Assembly (NCBI GenBank): GCA_031308135.1
Contig: JAHLJT010009436.1
Coordinates: 136,964,950-137,028,949, forward strand
Direction of reading: 5' to 3'
Length of the DNA: 64,000 bases
Source of the DNA: Acheta domesticus
Lineage: Eukaryota > Arthropoda > Insecta > Orthoptera > Gryllidae
Shown here: piece by piece, positions 36,183 to 48,016 of the stretch
Layout: each line of letters opens with the position of its first letter
Numbering within the stretch: the first letter of the stretch is position 1
Notes under the pieces: model-generated
Told to the model about the DNA's origin: nothing
Database searches by the model: none
What the model saw: only the letters and a program-made list of their open reading frames with translations
Program-made: the position numbers and the translations under genes

Positions 36183-39100
36183 TGATGTTGTAACAGAGGT
36201 AAACGGCCTCATATCATATTTAATAGCAATTAGTTCTTATTTCATTTTGATAGTAGTATAGATAGATAATTTGAATAGTAGTATAACACTATCTTGTTCA
36301 CATACTCCCGTCTTCCTTCAAATATGATCAAAAAATTGTTTGATGTATTACTCAAAATATCGATTACCGTTTGGAACCGATTTCAAAAAGAAAATGGAAT
36401 ATTAGTGATATTCACACAATTAATTCCATCTGCTCACATTTTATTTTAGATATCTGTTACTTCTAAGATCTTCCGTTATCATTCCACTATTGAAAGAATG
36501 AGCAGAGATTACGCACGAGCTCTTTTATCCTACGACTCGATTTTCACTTTCCCGTATACGTACGTATATACGGAATTGTTTACGTATTATAGGGAAAATT
36601 ATTTAATGCTGCGGGAAAAAACGGCGGATTTTCGGAAGAAAAAAAAATCATTGCAGGGCCCTGATAACGAAAAGGAAATAAATCTAGTTGCTAAATTAAG
36701 AAAAAATCCCCTAACACGTGGTGTAGCCAGAATCCCTCTTTTGTGGGTCCTTGATACCGAAAAACCAATTGAAAGCAAAACGTTTGTCTGTCTGTCCGTC
36801 CGTCTGTGAACACTACTAGCGCCTAAACCATATGTATGTTTTTTGTTGTTGTTTTTTTTCAAAATGAATAAGCCCCTGTCGATCTGACTCGAGTCAAAGC
36901 TTTGAGATTTTGAAAAGGAATCTATAAAACATAGCAGTACTTTGCATGAAACCCCCCGAACATTTTCGAAATTTTCTCAAAAACGGCTCCAAATGTTTTC
37001 TTTAAATTTCTTGTAAGAATAGAGTAAAACACACTTATTAAGGTGGAATCGGTCATAATTTCACGATTAACTCTGAATTTTCGAAAATTCTAAAAGTTTC
37101 AACTTTTTCGGCCTCTTCCTACAACTACAAAATTGCAGATAGAGATTTTTCTTTCAAATAAAATTTGTTCTCCAAAGCAAGTTCTTTCATTACGATCATG
37201 TACACGTTTTTGAAAATTTTAGTATTTTTCGCGCAATATTGCTTGCAACATGTGCAATTTGAAAAAATTATAAAAAACAGATTTTCTCAAAAATTGCTCC
37301 AAATTTTTTCTTTGAACTTTTGGTAGGGATAGTGCATAATGTAGTCTATGATATTACATAAACGCCATATTGCTATATTCTTTTTATTTGCAAAATTTAC
37401 AAAAATATTTGTTTAACTTGTCTCTCACGTAGGTAATATTTACATTGGCGGCGATTTGTTTACATTATTACATTTATGAGTAAATGTGTTTTAAATAATG
37501 TCATACAAAGTTTCTCGAATACTCAACCGTTTTCTATGAAAACTAGCTCAAAATTCGGCATTTTCAGAAACACTCAAACATCATTTTCTTATAAATGGCT
37601 CCAAATTTTTTCTTCATGCTTTTCGAACGTATAGTGCAAATTGCACTCTTTAATATGGCGTGAAGTTTATTTTGGGGTATTTTTTGTTTTTTCAAAAGTT
37701 TCACAAATGTAATTTTTGTGGAATATCTCTCACACCTCTAATTTGCACATTACCAGCAATTTGTAAACACTATTGTATTTGTGAGTTAATGTGTTTCAAA
37801 TGACTTCAAAGGAAGTTTTTCGGAAACTCAAAAATTTTCTGTAAAAAAGAGCTTCAAATTTCGCATTTTTAGTAGCACTTAAACGCAATTTTCTTAAAAA
37901 CGGCTCCTAATTTTTCAAAGAAAATTCCCATTTAGATCGAGGTTTTACTGTTCTTTAATATTCTAAAATTGATATTTCCGTTCTACCATCAGGAATTCGA
38001 AAACTTAAGAAAATATCAAAAAATGTACTTTGGGCGACGATACATGGCAGCTGGTACGACAGTGTAGCAATTCCGAATAGCTAGCCCAAACCTAAGGAAG
38101 TAGAAAACTAGTATGGGAAAGTCTGTGCCATTCTGTAGCACCACTAGTTGATCTCAAAACGGCTTGTCTCCTTGATAGAATTCACCTGGTTAATCCCATT
38201 TTCCAAGTAAAGTAGCCGAAGATAATTTTTTAAAATGTTTTCGTACTTTCGGACAAATTTGAAAAAGTGGTGCAACAGAATTTCACCGACTTACTCGTAG
38301 TAAAGTATTCTAATTTCCTTGTTCTATGCCAGCTTTACCATCTTGCCCCATTTTCTTCCCAGCTGTTATATATCGCCACCTACAATACATTTCTTAAAGT
38401 TTTCTCATTATTCGGTTTCCTAGTAGTAGATTCGTAATATTACTTTTAGAATATTAATCAAGAGTAAAACATCCTCCTGTATGGCAATTTGCATTTATAA
38501 ACTTGGAGCCGCTGTTAAGAAAATGACGTATAAGCGTTACTATAAATGCGAAAATTGAAGCTTTTTACAGGAATATTTTGAGTTGCTGGTGGGAGATACC
38601 TGGTTGGTATCTATATAATAATAAACTAAAATATACTTATAAAGATGGCATAGATATCATTTTCATTATTGACTCTAATTTTTGGAAAATTGCAAAAATC
38701 CGAATTTTTTTCGGTGTCTTCCTACAACTGCAAATTTGAAGATAGAAAATTTTCCTTAAAATGGTATTTGTTCTCCATACTTAGTTCTTTCAATACGGTC
38801 ATGTACATTTTTTTAATTTTTTAGTTTTCGCGCAATATTGCGTGCAATATGTGCAATTTTTTAAAAACTACAAAAACAAGATTTTCTCAAAAACTGCTCC
38901 AATTTTTTTCTTTTGAAAAGGATAGTGCCTAATGTACTCTATGAGATGACATAAACGCCATAATGCTATATTCTTTTGTTTTTTCAAAAATTACAAAAAT
39001 GTAATTCTTTGACTAGCCTTTCATTTCGTAAATATTTTCATTAACGGCGATTTGTTCACATTATTACATTTAGGAGTATATGTGTTTTACATTATGTCTT

Positions 39101-39196
39101 AAAAATTCCTCAACAACAGTTGTTTTCTGTGAAAACGAACTGAAAATTCCGAATTTGCACAAATGCTTAAACGCCATTTTCTCAGATTACGTTTGC
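36183..39196. repeat. Loop of the inverted-repeat element: ~300-bp module array
   Basis: AT-rich loop built from diverged modules that begin with a ttctc/taaaaa..g(c)tcc motif: module starts at about 36972, 37284, 37588, 37889 and 38892, with two spacings near 300 bp. The segments at about 37030-37590 and 38627-39187 align along their length as direct repeats, both with cgcgcaatattgc, acataaacgccat and ggcgatttgtt. An inverted module copy lies at about 38508-38590. A tgtctgtctgtccgtccgtc tract is at 36785-36804. The 103-codon frame at 36498-36809 is unrecognised. No transposase is visible. Confidence 0.7.
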
Positions 39197-40887
39197 TCTA
39201 GTTTCATTTGCGGGGAAAAAATACATTGAGATGCGAAGTGACGAAAGCATAACAGAGTGCGTGCCTTGCCTGCCCGTCCGCCGCAGGCCCTCGGATTATC
39301 AGTGCCGGTGGTCTCTGCGTTGAGTCAGCGGCCCCTCCCCCACTAGGCGGATGACGGGGGCGGTGTGGAAGGCGGAGTGGGGTGAGGTGTTTTTTCGAAA
39401 TTTGACTTTACGTCGCTCCTATTTATCCGATTTGCATGTTTGATGCGGCGTTGGATTCTGGAAGCTTGTCGCCATCGCGCTATAAGCCCACATTTTTGAA
39501 ATTGTTCCCGGAAGTACGAGAAAAATTTTAGAAAATGAGTTTCTGCTAGATTTTTGGAAAAAGGGCTTCGTAGCGTAAATTCTATTATAAACAGGAGTCA
39601 AATGCCGTTTACAGATCGAAAATCGGACCATTTGTTCAGACGTTATCGGTAAAGTAAAATTCACTAAACTTGGTGCTGCCACGTGGTGGCGACAAATTGA
39701 ACTAGTGTCGGTACATTTAGCCTTAAATGTTTCAATATTAAAGCAAAATGCAGAGCAATCAACTAAATATTGCCTACAATCACATCCAAATATTCGAAAC
39801 GATTTTAAAACACACAATGATAGAGCGCGTAAGAAACATTACGAGATGTCAAACTCATTTTTGTACACGAGTGGACATAATACGATTTGAAATCTCCTCA
39901 CACATTCAAATATATACACTTGGCATCCACAGCTCAGTAAAGAGTTTTGCAATAGATGCATACTAAATATGATCAATTATTACAATGAAAATGCACTAAG
40001 AAAATTTTGAAAAGAAACTATAATTTTAAAATCCATACAGTTGAATTTGAAATCTTAATTACAATAGAGAAACATTCCACACGAAATACAAATCATTCTT
40101 TTAATGAAGTTCGTGGCTCAAACCCATTACAAAATTCAAAACGAATATTACCTACATATTCATTATTATTTGAGGCTGCTAATACGTTTTTCAGCGAACA
40201 TCAAACAGATTATATACGATACAAGAATAAACCAATAGAATTCAAAATGAACGTTCTGAAAAGTTCGTTATTTCTCTCTCAGTTTTGTCCCGCAATAATA
40301 TCATTGCATCACCCTCATTCACCAAACATAGACGTTACAAAGCAATCTCACTTCATTTTTAAAAAATCGACTAGTAAGCATTCACAATATTGTGAGCAGA
40401 GTCATTAAGAGCAAATGTAACCTACAAAAATTGTGTATTTGTACAAATTGTATATTTGTACTGCAGCTTGGACATACAAGAAATACTTTATATCACTTTT
40501 TAACAAGTATTAACATGGAATATTTTGAAATCACATATATTTTTGTCATACAATAACTTTTAGCAACTGCATATGAAATTGTATATCTTGGAAATTGTGT
40601 ATCTGGAAAATAAAATCAACGTAATAAACTTTGGTGCAGCGTTGAAATGTTCTACTACATGCGGACTCTGGCTTAACACAATAAAAAAGAATATCATGAA
40701 TAAATGAGTGTACATTTGTATTTACAAGGTACCTTTACTTCATGCTCCAGAGCTTTCAAAAGAGAGGAAAAGTACTAATTTGATTGCAGTCCTGTATAAC
40801 TAATATTACTGGGGTTACGACTAATGGATTTTTAATTCCTGAATTCTTTTAAAGAATACTCAAAACGATTTTTTAAATTAAGTTGAC
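39197..40887 (-). repeat. Right arm of the giant inverted-repeat element
   Basis: Inverted partner of 33909-36182. The inner block 39197-39727 includes a GC-rich segment (about 39245-39385), matched by one at about 36000-36130 on the left. The outer block is about 40443-40887. The unmatched middle (about 39728-40440) holds a 133-codon plus frame (40007-40408) with no recognised domain. The 132-codon minus frame at 39419-39817 is interrupted by stops in the left arm. The outermost shared bases are gtcaa at 33909 and its complement ttgac at 40883-40887; no target duplication was found. Confidence 0.85.
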
Positions 40888-41315
40888 AGAAACATTTCTT
40901 ACAATATTATAGCATATCTATCATTATAATAGCAACTGTAGTCAACGAAGTAGTATGTGTCTAAACAGCTAAAGTTTCAAAATTACTCATACTTCTCTGT
41001 AAACTATAAGCAAGAGCAAATAAAATAAAATAAGAGCATCACCTCCAGAGTTTCTGTTTCAGGCCTACATTTTATGATCACGCAGACGTGAACCAGAAAG
41101 AATCTGTCCCGGCTCACCAGTCATCTATCTCAGTTTCCCCAAATGATTTTTCTTCTCCCCAAAAGTTGTCTTACTTTCGCAAAGGGAACAGCGAGACCAA
41201 ACGTCAACATTTTCTAGTAAATGTCGAAAGGTGACACATCAAAATAATTTTTCTTGGTGTAGTTTCAATGAATTCGTGAGAACTAATTATTTTAATAAGA
41301 GAAATACTAATTTAA

Positions 41316-41358
<43 letters not shown>

Positions 41359-41930
41359 TGAAACAGAAATTGAAATTAAAACGTGGCCTGCAAGCTACAG
41401 TCTTCAAGGCAAAACTGAGATATTAGAAATTATGATGAAAAGTATAAAGGCATGATGGATGATGTGAGTTCGGTTGGAATAAAGATTTTGCTAAAAGAAC
41501 TTTCTTTTAGAGGACGCTTCTAGGTTTGAAATATTATTAAATAACTAGTTCGCGATAATTTCAGTCTATTTATTGAAATCACCGATTTTTGTCACAGCAT
41601 TACAATACTTTATATGTTCTACATATGTACGTAGTATGGCGGGAACGTACAAAGAGTTCCAAAATGACCAGCTTCCCGAGGGATATGGTAAATTAGTAAA
41701 ATAAATAAGCTATGAAAAGGGAAGACGTATATAAATAACATATTTATTATTGTTCTCAACGAACTTATTCTTTCCTATATTATCATAGAAGAAAGAGAAA
41801 CAACAGTACATTTAGCAATCGCTTTCTTTCAGTTGTCAGGGGCAACTATCGTCCAAGGTCTACAAACACAGTTCTGACGAGCACGATGAGCACGAGACCT
41901 GTAGCAAATACATTGCCCAGTGGAATACTC
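40888..41930. other. AT-rich non-coding DNA
   Basis: Only the (TAA)n array at 41316-41358 was recognised. Confidence 0.5.
41316..41358. repeat. (TAA)n microsatellite
   Basis: About 14 perfect TAA units, not associated with a recognised element. Confidence 0.95.
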
Positions 41931-42150
41931 TTAGCTCCCGACTGGTCTCTTGATACGAATAGTAGTGTTGAGAATATAAGAGTAAGTGTATGTGTGAGAA
42001 TGTAAGATTATCCTTCTGTAGAGACCCAGGCAGTGATTGAATTCGGCATTGTAGCTTGTGTCAAAAATCCGCCACCATCGCCACTCGAACCCAACGCAGA
42101 ACCTCCAGGTTGACACTAGAAAAGCAAAGGTACCACCACTGGGCTTTAGC
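41931..42150 (-). mobile_element. SINE-like element copy 1 (minus strand)
   Basis: On the minus strand gggttcgagtggcgatggtgg (in part) is a B-box-like motif, preceded by tagtgtcaacctggagg and followed by cggatttttgacac. The same ordered motifs recur at 43330-43590 (copy 2, closely similar) and more faintly at about 43020-43140. Both clear copies begin, on the plus strand, with ttagctcccgactggtctcttgata (in part). An A box is not obvious, so the tRNA origin is tentative. Part of this element is also built into every unit of the tandem array that follows. Confidence 0.55.
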
Positions 42151-43208
42151 ATTTAGTCTTTTTAGTGCGGAAGCAGGGACTGAATGGGAAGGAACATACG
42201 GAATGTTTGTTATGATCCTTAAAATCCTTCTCCGCTTTTCACCCGGAATTGCGCGGAAGAAATTATGTAAACGTCCGATCGGAAAATCTGGCCTCTAGAA
42301 CTTTCAACCAGACGGGGTTCGGCAGTGAGACAGCAACTTACAATGTTGGTGTTGGTATTTCAATCGATACTGGATGTAGTAAACTTGGAGTGAAGTTTCG
42401 GTATCAGTAAAGTAAAGTCATTATTTCAGATCCACATGCATAACAAATAAATACTGCATGATTCAGTTATGAGAAACTCTCTACATCGGCTAAAATGAAT
42501 ATGGAACACATAGCTTTTAGGAAAACAATACTTCGCCTCATGAATGTAAATGCCAATAACACTACGAGTTTCGAAGTCTGAGTTATTTTTGTAGCATTTA
42601 CACGAATGAAAGAAATTGAGGGAATACACTACTAAAAAAATAGCTTCAGTGCTTCTATGACAATACTGTCGAACCTGAAAAGCCGCGGACTTCGAGAAGA
42701 AATCTAGAAAAATCTTATCTGACTAGGACTTCGTAAATGTTGTGAAAGGGATTTTCAGCACAGGAAATATGAGTATGATAATAAAGAGGATTCAAATGAA
42801 GAAAAGTGTTTCAATAGTACAAGAGTCTTTCAACAGTATCAAGATTGTACTAAAATAATTTCGGAATGTGAGCAATGTAAAATCAAGTGAGGAAAACACG
42901 GAATCTGGAAAGGAATCTGGAAAAAAATCAATCACCAAAGGTAAATTAGTTCATTTTTGCACGATCAGTAATAGTGAAACTTGTTTACTAAACCTTGGGA
43001 TAGTGAATAAAAGGTGGTACACCCACAGATTCACTATAACGATATTTGGTGTTAGAAATTTACCTCCGTCGCAAATCGAACATAACTAAGGTGCAGACTT
43101 GCAACAACACACGGTAACAAACCTGGTTGGCTAAGTTCCACTGTATACAATTTATAAATTCATACTATACTATATGTCACTGTAAATCAGGCATGTCACA
43201 CTCACAAT
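42151..43208. other. Non-coding DNA, AT-rich
   Basis: Contains only a weak, diverged copy of the SINE-like family at about 43020-43140. Confidence 0.4.
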
Positions 43209-44263
43209 AACTAGCCGATAGAATAAACAAACATTTAAACATATTTCAGTATGAAGGCTTCCTACGCCTTCGCCGCCGCTATCACTGCCACGTCCCCCTG
43301 CGTGGCGGCGAGCCTCTATCCACGAGCTCGAGACTTTCAGCAAATAAGCTGCCCAGTCGAATACTCTTAGCTCCCGACTGGTCTCTTGATACTTGTAGTA
43401 GCGTAGAGCATGCACGAGGAAATGTGTGTGTGAGAAATTGAAGAAGAGTATTATTTTGCAGAAACTATATTGTGGTTAAATTCGATCCAGCTTGTACCGT
43501 GTGTCAAATCTCCGCCACCATCGCGACTCGAACCTACACTAGGACCTCCAGGTTGACACTACAGAAGCAACGGTATCGCCATGCAAAGGCAAAGTAACTA
43601 GCCGATATCTTTAAACATATTTCAGTATGAAAGCTTCCCAGGTGAGCGAGTAGCACGTGCGAGCGTCCTCGTGCTGAGCTTGGCATGCCTGCAGTTCAGA
43701 TCATCTTCCCACCTCTCAGTTTCTACCACCTCGTTCTCCGCCAACACCGCCGCCGCCGCTATCACTTCTACGACAGTGACCCCCTGTGCGGCAGTACAGC
43801 ATTTATCTGTAAGCTTGAGACCTTCAGCGAATAAACTACCCAGTCAAATATTCTAAGATCCCGAGTGGTCTCTAAATATCAAACCCACTGTAGGACCTCC
43901 AGGTTGACACTACAGAAGCAACGGTATCGGCACGTAGGCAAAGTAACAAGCCGATATCTTTAAACATATTTTAATATGAAGACTTCTCAGGCGGGAGTAG
44001 CTCGTGCGGGCGCGATTTTACATGCCTGCCATTTAGATCGTCTTCCTACCCGTCTCACATTCTGCCACCCCGTTCTCCGCCGCCGCTATCACTGCCACGG
44101 CCCCCGCGCGGCAGCGAAGCGTCTATCCGTGATGTCGTATCTTCAGCAAATAAACTGCCCAGTCAAATATTCTTAGTTCCCGAGTGGTCTCTAAATATCA
44201 AACCTACCGTAAAACCTCCAGCTTGACACAACAGAAGCAATGGCACTGCCACGTAGATAAAGT

Positions 44264-44945
44264 AACTAGCCGATATCTGTAAAAATATTTTAGTAGAATG
44301 AACGCTTCCCAGGAGGGCAAGTATATCGTAAGGACGCGGTTTGACATACCTTCAGTTTAGATATTCCAACCCGTCTCAGTTTCTGCCATCTTGTTCTCCA
44401 CCAACACCGCCTCCGCCGCCGCTATCACTGCTACGGCCCCCCTGCGCGGCAGCGGAACATCTATCCGTAAGCTCGAGACCTTCAGCAAATAAACTACCCA
44501 GTCCAAAATTCTTAGTTCTAGACTGTTCTTTGCATATCGACCCGTATCCGTAGGACCTCCAGGCTGACACTACAAAAGCAACGGTATCGCCACGTAGACA
44601 AAGTAACTAGCCGATATCTGTAAAAATATTTTAGTAGAATGAACGCTTCCCAGGAGGGCAAGTATATCGTAAGGACGCGGTTTGACATACCTTCAGTTTA
44701 GATATTCCAACCCGTCTCAGTTTCTGCCATCTTGTTCTCCACCAACACCGCCTCCGCCGCCGCTATCACTGCTACGGCCCCCCTGCGCGGCAGCGGAACA
44801 TCTATCCGTAAGCTCGAGACCTTCAGCAAATAAACTACCCAGTCCAAAATTCTTAGTTCTAGACTGTTCTTTGCATATCGACCCGTATCCGTAGGACCTC
44901 CAGGCTGACACTACAAAAGCAACGGTATCGCCACGTAGACAAAGT
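44264..44945 (+). repeat. Two essentially identical 341-bp units
   Basis: Start-to-start distance is exactly 341 bp and the sequences appear identical by eye until the last tens of bases, where the first junction (44222-44263) differs from the later two. This marks a very recent unequal exchange, unless it is an assembly artefact. Confidence 0.9.
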
Positions 44946-45045
44946 AACTAGCCGATATCTTTAAACATATTTTATAATCAAGGCTACCCAGGCAGGCAGG
45001 TAAGTATCTCGTGCGGGCGCGGTTTGACATACCTGTAATTTAGAT

Positions 45046-45279
45046 CAGTGGTGTCAAGGTCTGCTACTGGTGGTAGTGGCACGCGTTGTAGCATCGTGCC
45101 ATGCCACGAGCTTCTCTGCGCAACTAGCGTCGGGAAAGGGAACCGTTAGTAACCCCACCTTTTTACAATAGGGATGGCGTTGTCTCTGGTGGCGGGGTCA
45201 TGAACTGCATGGAGAGGCGATTTCGTCGTGGCACTCGTTCCACGGATTCCCTCTCGTGGCATCGACCTTGACAACACTG
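45046..45279. mobile_element. hAT-type MITE (234 bp)
   Basis: Perfect 8-bp target duplication atttagat at 45038-45045 and 45280-45287. The terminal inverted repeat is cagtgGtgtcaaggtc against cagtgTtgtcaaggtc, 15 of 16 identical. There is no coding capacity. It interrupts the sixth tandem unit: removing it reconnects tttagat with cttcccaaccgtctcag, as in the other units. Confidence 0.92.
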
Positions 45280-45390
45280 ATTTAGATCTTCCCAACCGTC
45301 TCAGTTTCTGCCACTTCGTTCTTCGCCAACAGGGCCGCCGCCGCCGCTATCACTGCCGCGGCCCCCTGCGGCGGAGCGTCCATCCGTCGC

Positions 45391-45700
45391 TGTCACGGCC
45401 GCCCCCGGGGAATCGCGCGCGGGCGCGGGGGGGCCGTTTTTCATTGAATTTTATTTATGCGCCCGCGGCGCTCGTTCCGCCGGAACCTGCCCGCAGCCAA
45501 CTCCACTGCGGAAAGTTCAGCGGGGACAAACCGCGCTCGCACCGCCTCGCGCAGTAGTTAATCCACGTTCGTCCCGCCGACCGCTCTCCGCTGCCGCAAC
45601 GCGCGACGCGACGCGGAAATGTATTTATCTATTCGTAGCGGTCGTGGCGTCGGGAGACTTTTTTGTTGGTTCAGTTGCGGGCAGCGGGATGCGGCGAGTT
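45391..45700. other. GC/CpG-rich island 12
   Basis: CpG island that begins directly at the end of the tandem array, with an AT-rich insert ttcattgaattttatttatg (45439-45458) and gaaatgtatttatctattcg (45617-45636). No coding. The junction suggests that the array's own GC blocks may derive from this island, or that the array expanded beside it. Confidence 0.45.
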
Positions 45701-48016
45701 GAGGGCCTGATCGTTTTCTCGTTTACTCAACTGGATGAGCAGTCTGTCGTAAAGCCGCGGTGTGTTAACTTTTCTATGGCGGCGTTTCGATTACACGCAA
45801 TAAAATGAAAAAAAATTACAGTGACTCTTGATAGTGTATTATCACTATATTTACAACACATTTATTAATAGTTGTCAAGGAATGTGCAGGTTTCAGTACT
45901 TATACATTCTCTTAATAACTTTCGAAAAAAACATTTAAGCGCGCCTTTAATAACCGAAAACTCTACAAACTTACCATAATGGTAATTTCACTTCTATAAG
46001 TGTGTCAGAGATTGAGTTGTTACACTTTCCGGACGCACTATCTACTTCGGTTATGAGTCTCGTGAGTGGAGTGCATGTTGTAGCCGGAAAGAGATTGTGT
46101 TTTCTCCCGACTGAATCGTGAGGACCGGCGCCCACATTGGTTGTCTTACGAGTTCCCCTCTCCAGGTAACCTCCAGCAAGACACCACCCCTTCCACAATA
46201 AGCTCTAAGCTCCCGACCTTATGATACATTAATGCGTGTAACCCTGAGTGAGGGGAAATGATAGGACAAGGAAGAGCAAGAGAAGATCCCGCGCGGTCCG
46301 TGGTTCTTTTGTTAAGGAGCGGTTTGCGCATTTACCTGCTATTGATCGAATAAACTAGGTAAAACTACCAATCAGAGTAGCTGGGTACTAGAATTCTCCT
46401 CCATATAGTGCATGAATGCAACCTAGCGTAACGGAAATTTAGTCAAAAGCTAGTGGCGAAAATCCATCACGTTCAGACTCCAAGCCACGGTAGCGGATGT
46501 TATCAATACATGTAACAGCAACGGATGTTGTCAATGAGCCATCTGAGTCGTTGTTGAATTTATGTGGTAGTGAAAAATATTATAAATAAGACAGTAGTAA
46601 ACCACATATATTATTAGAATACGTTCCAACAAAAGAATGTCTACCTTACAACGGCATATTATTATAATACGTTGCAACACTGACACGCATGCAAACTTCG
46701 AAGACCAATATTTACTTACTCGTTCAGAATCCTTGTGGCCTTTATCACCTGCGCCACATATCACGTCGACCCGACACCAAGAAAGGAAAACTAAGGGAAA
46801 ATCGTATTGAAAGTCTCACGATTCGACCGTTGAAATCTGGAAAGAATCCGAGAGTGGATGTTCGAATCAATAATGCAGTGCGAAGAGTTACAGCGCCCCG
46901 GAAAGGTTGGCGGTTCTCGAACTTCCGCAGCTGCCTCATTACATTTGCATTCTGTTCCGAAGACAAAGCTCCGGGACCTTCCAATTTCGAAGAAATCGTC
47001 TGCTTTACTCCAGTGGGGAGAAGACAGATATCTTCACTAATTCATGTTGAGTCTGGCGAAGAAATACAATCGAAAAAAATCAGAATTATTGAGAGAAAGC
47101 AACTACATAGTTTTCAAGATCGAGTTTAATATTCCAAAGCCTTTAAAACTGTGCTGGAAACATTATGAGTACTTAATTTAATAGTATGAGTTTGAATTAA
47201 TTAATTCGTTTTGCTTCAGTTCGCTTCCGATAAAATTATAAGGTCCCTCCACAGCACACTTCCCCTTTAAGGACCGTCTTCGTCAATATTAATTTCCGAC
47301 ACGACACGGAGCTCCAGAAATTGAATTATTTTGAATAAAATAGCAAAGACGGAACTTATTGTAAAAATATTATAATGAAACATTTAATCTAAAAGAGATT
47401 TTAGCCAGGACATGGCACTGAATAATAAAACGTATTATACAAAAAACTCACAAAGAACGTTAAGATTACAAATGTGCATTTTGTGCACATTACTCATTTA
47501 AAAATGATTACTTTGCAAAATGGAACTCGCCAGGGTGTACACAACTCAGTAGAGTGAAGCAGCTAATACTGTTGGCAAGTCTCCCATTTCTTCTCGTCCA
47601 TATACATTCAAGCCCGCAATGAAGCCAAATCGACTTCCCCTTTACACGGCTGTGATGTGTAACTTAATAACGGTACTCGCTGGCTAGTGCCATTCTCTTT
47701 GCCCCATCCTCCGCAGGGCCCGTTTTCACTGACGCATTAAGCAAGAGGGAGGGCGTTAAAGCGTAACGGGGCTAAGCTGAAAAGATTGCACAGAGATCTT
47801 CCACTTTCGGAGTATTCCGGCTTGCTTTTCCAGGTTAAGTGCTCGAGAATAATTTCAAAATGCATTAACTGCAGTCATCGCCTGCCACAAACTTCTCGGA
47901 TTAGCGTGGGTGTGCCTTCTAGGTTAATTTTCACTCAATTACCGCACGCAGGGTGTTTCGCAAGTTAGAGCGAGGGCCGTGCTTAATTAGAAATACCTGA
48001 GGTGCGGCGCGAAGGT
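45701..48016. other. Non-coding DNA, no feature recognised
   Basis: A mixture of AT-rich and balanced sequence. The longest frame, 46689-47129 (146 codons, plus), has a more ordinary amino-acid composition than the GC-island frames but no recognised domain. The segment 46000-46330 is also balanced. No terminal repeats found. Confidence 0.4.

Larger units (their letters stand above)
43209..45390 (+). repeat. Tandem array of six ~320-390-bp units
   Basis: Units begin with aactagccgatat or close variants at 43209, 43596, 43945, 44264, 44605 and 44946 (first-unit length 387, then 349, 319, 341, 341; the last is split by a MITE and truncated). Each unit runs through a tttagat...gtctcagtttctgcca block, a CCGCCGCCGCTATCACTGC-type GC block, a cagcgaa...ctatccgt block, cttcagcaaataaactgcccag and aggacctccaggttgacac. 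The open frames (for example two identical 70-codon frames at 44341 and 44682) are copies made by the repeat. The first unit contains SINE-like copy 2. Confidence 0.9.

Noticed and set aside
36031..36261. Plus frame at the inner end of the left arm
   Set aside because: Begins in the GC block of a repeated arm and has no recognisable signature.
39419..39817. 132-codon minus frame in the right inverted-repeat arm
   Set aside because: The homologous left arm has in-frame stops, so there is no sign of protein-level constraint.
44341..44894. Two identical 70-codon frames on the plus strand (and 64-codon frames on the minus)
   Set aside because: Their identity follows from the 341-bp tandem duplication. 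Units with other sequence do not preserve the frame.
46689..47129. 146-codon plus frame
   Set aside because: Ordinary composition, but I recognise no domain and see no promoter or splice context. Left as unassigned non-coding.
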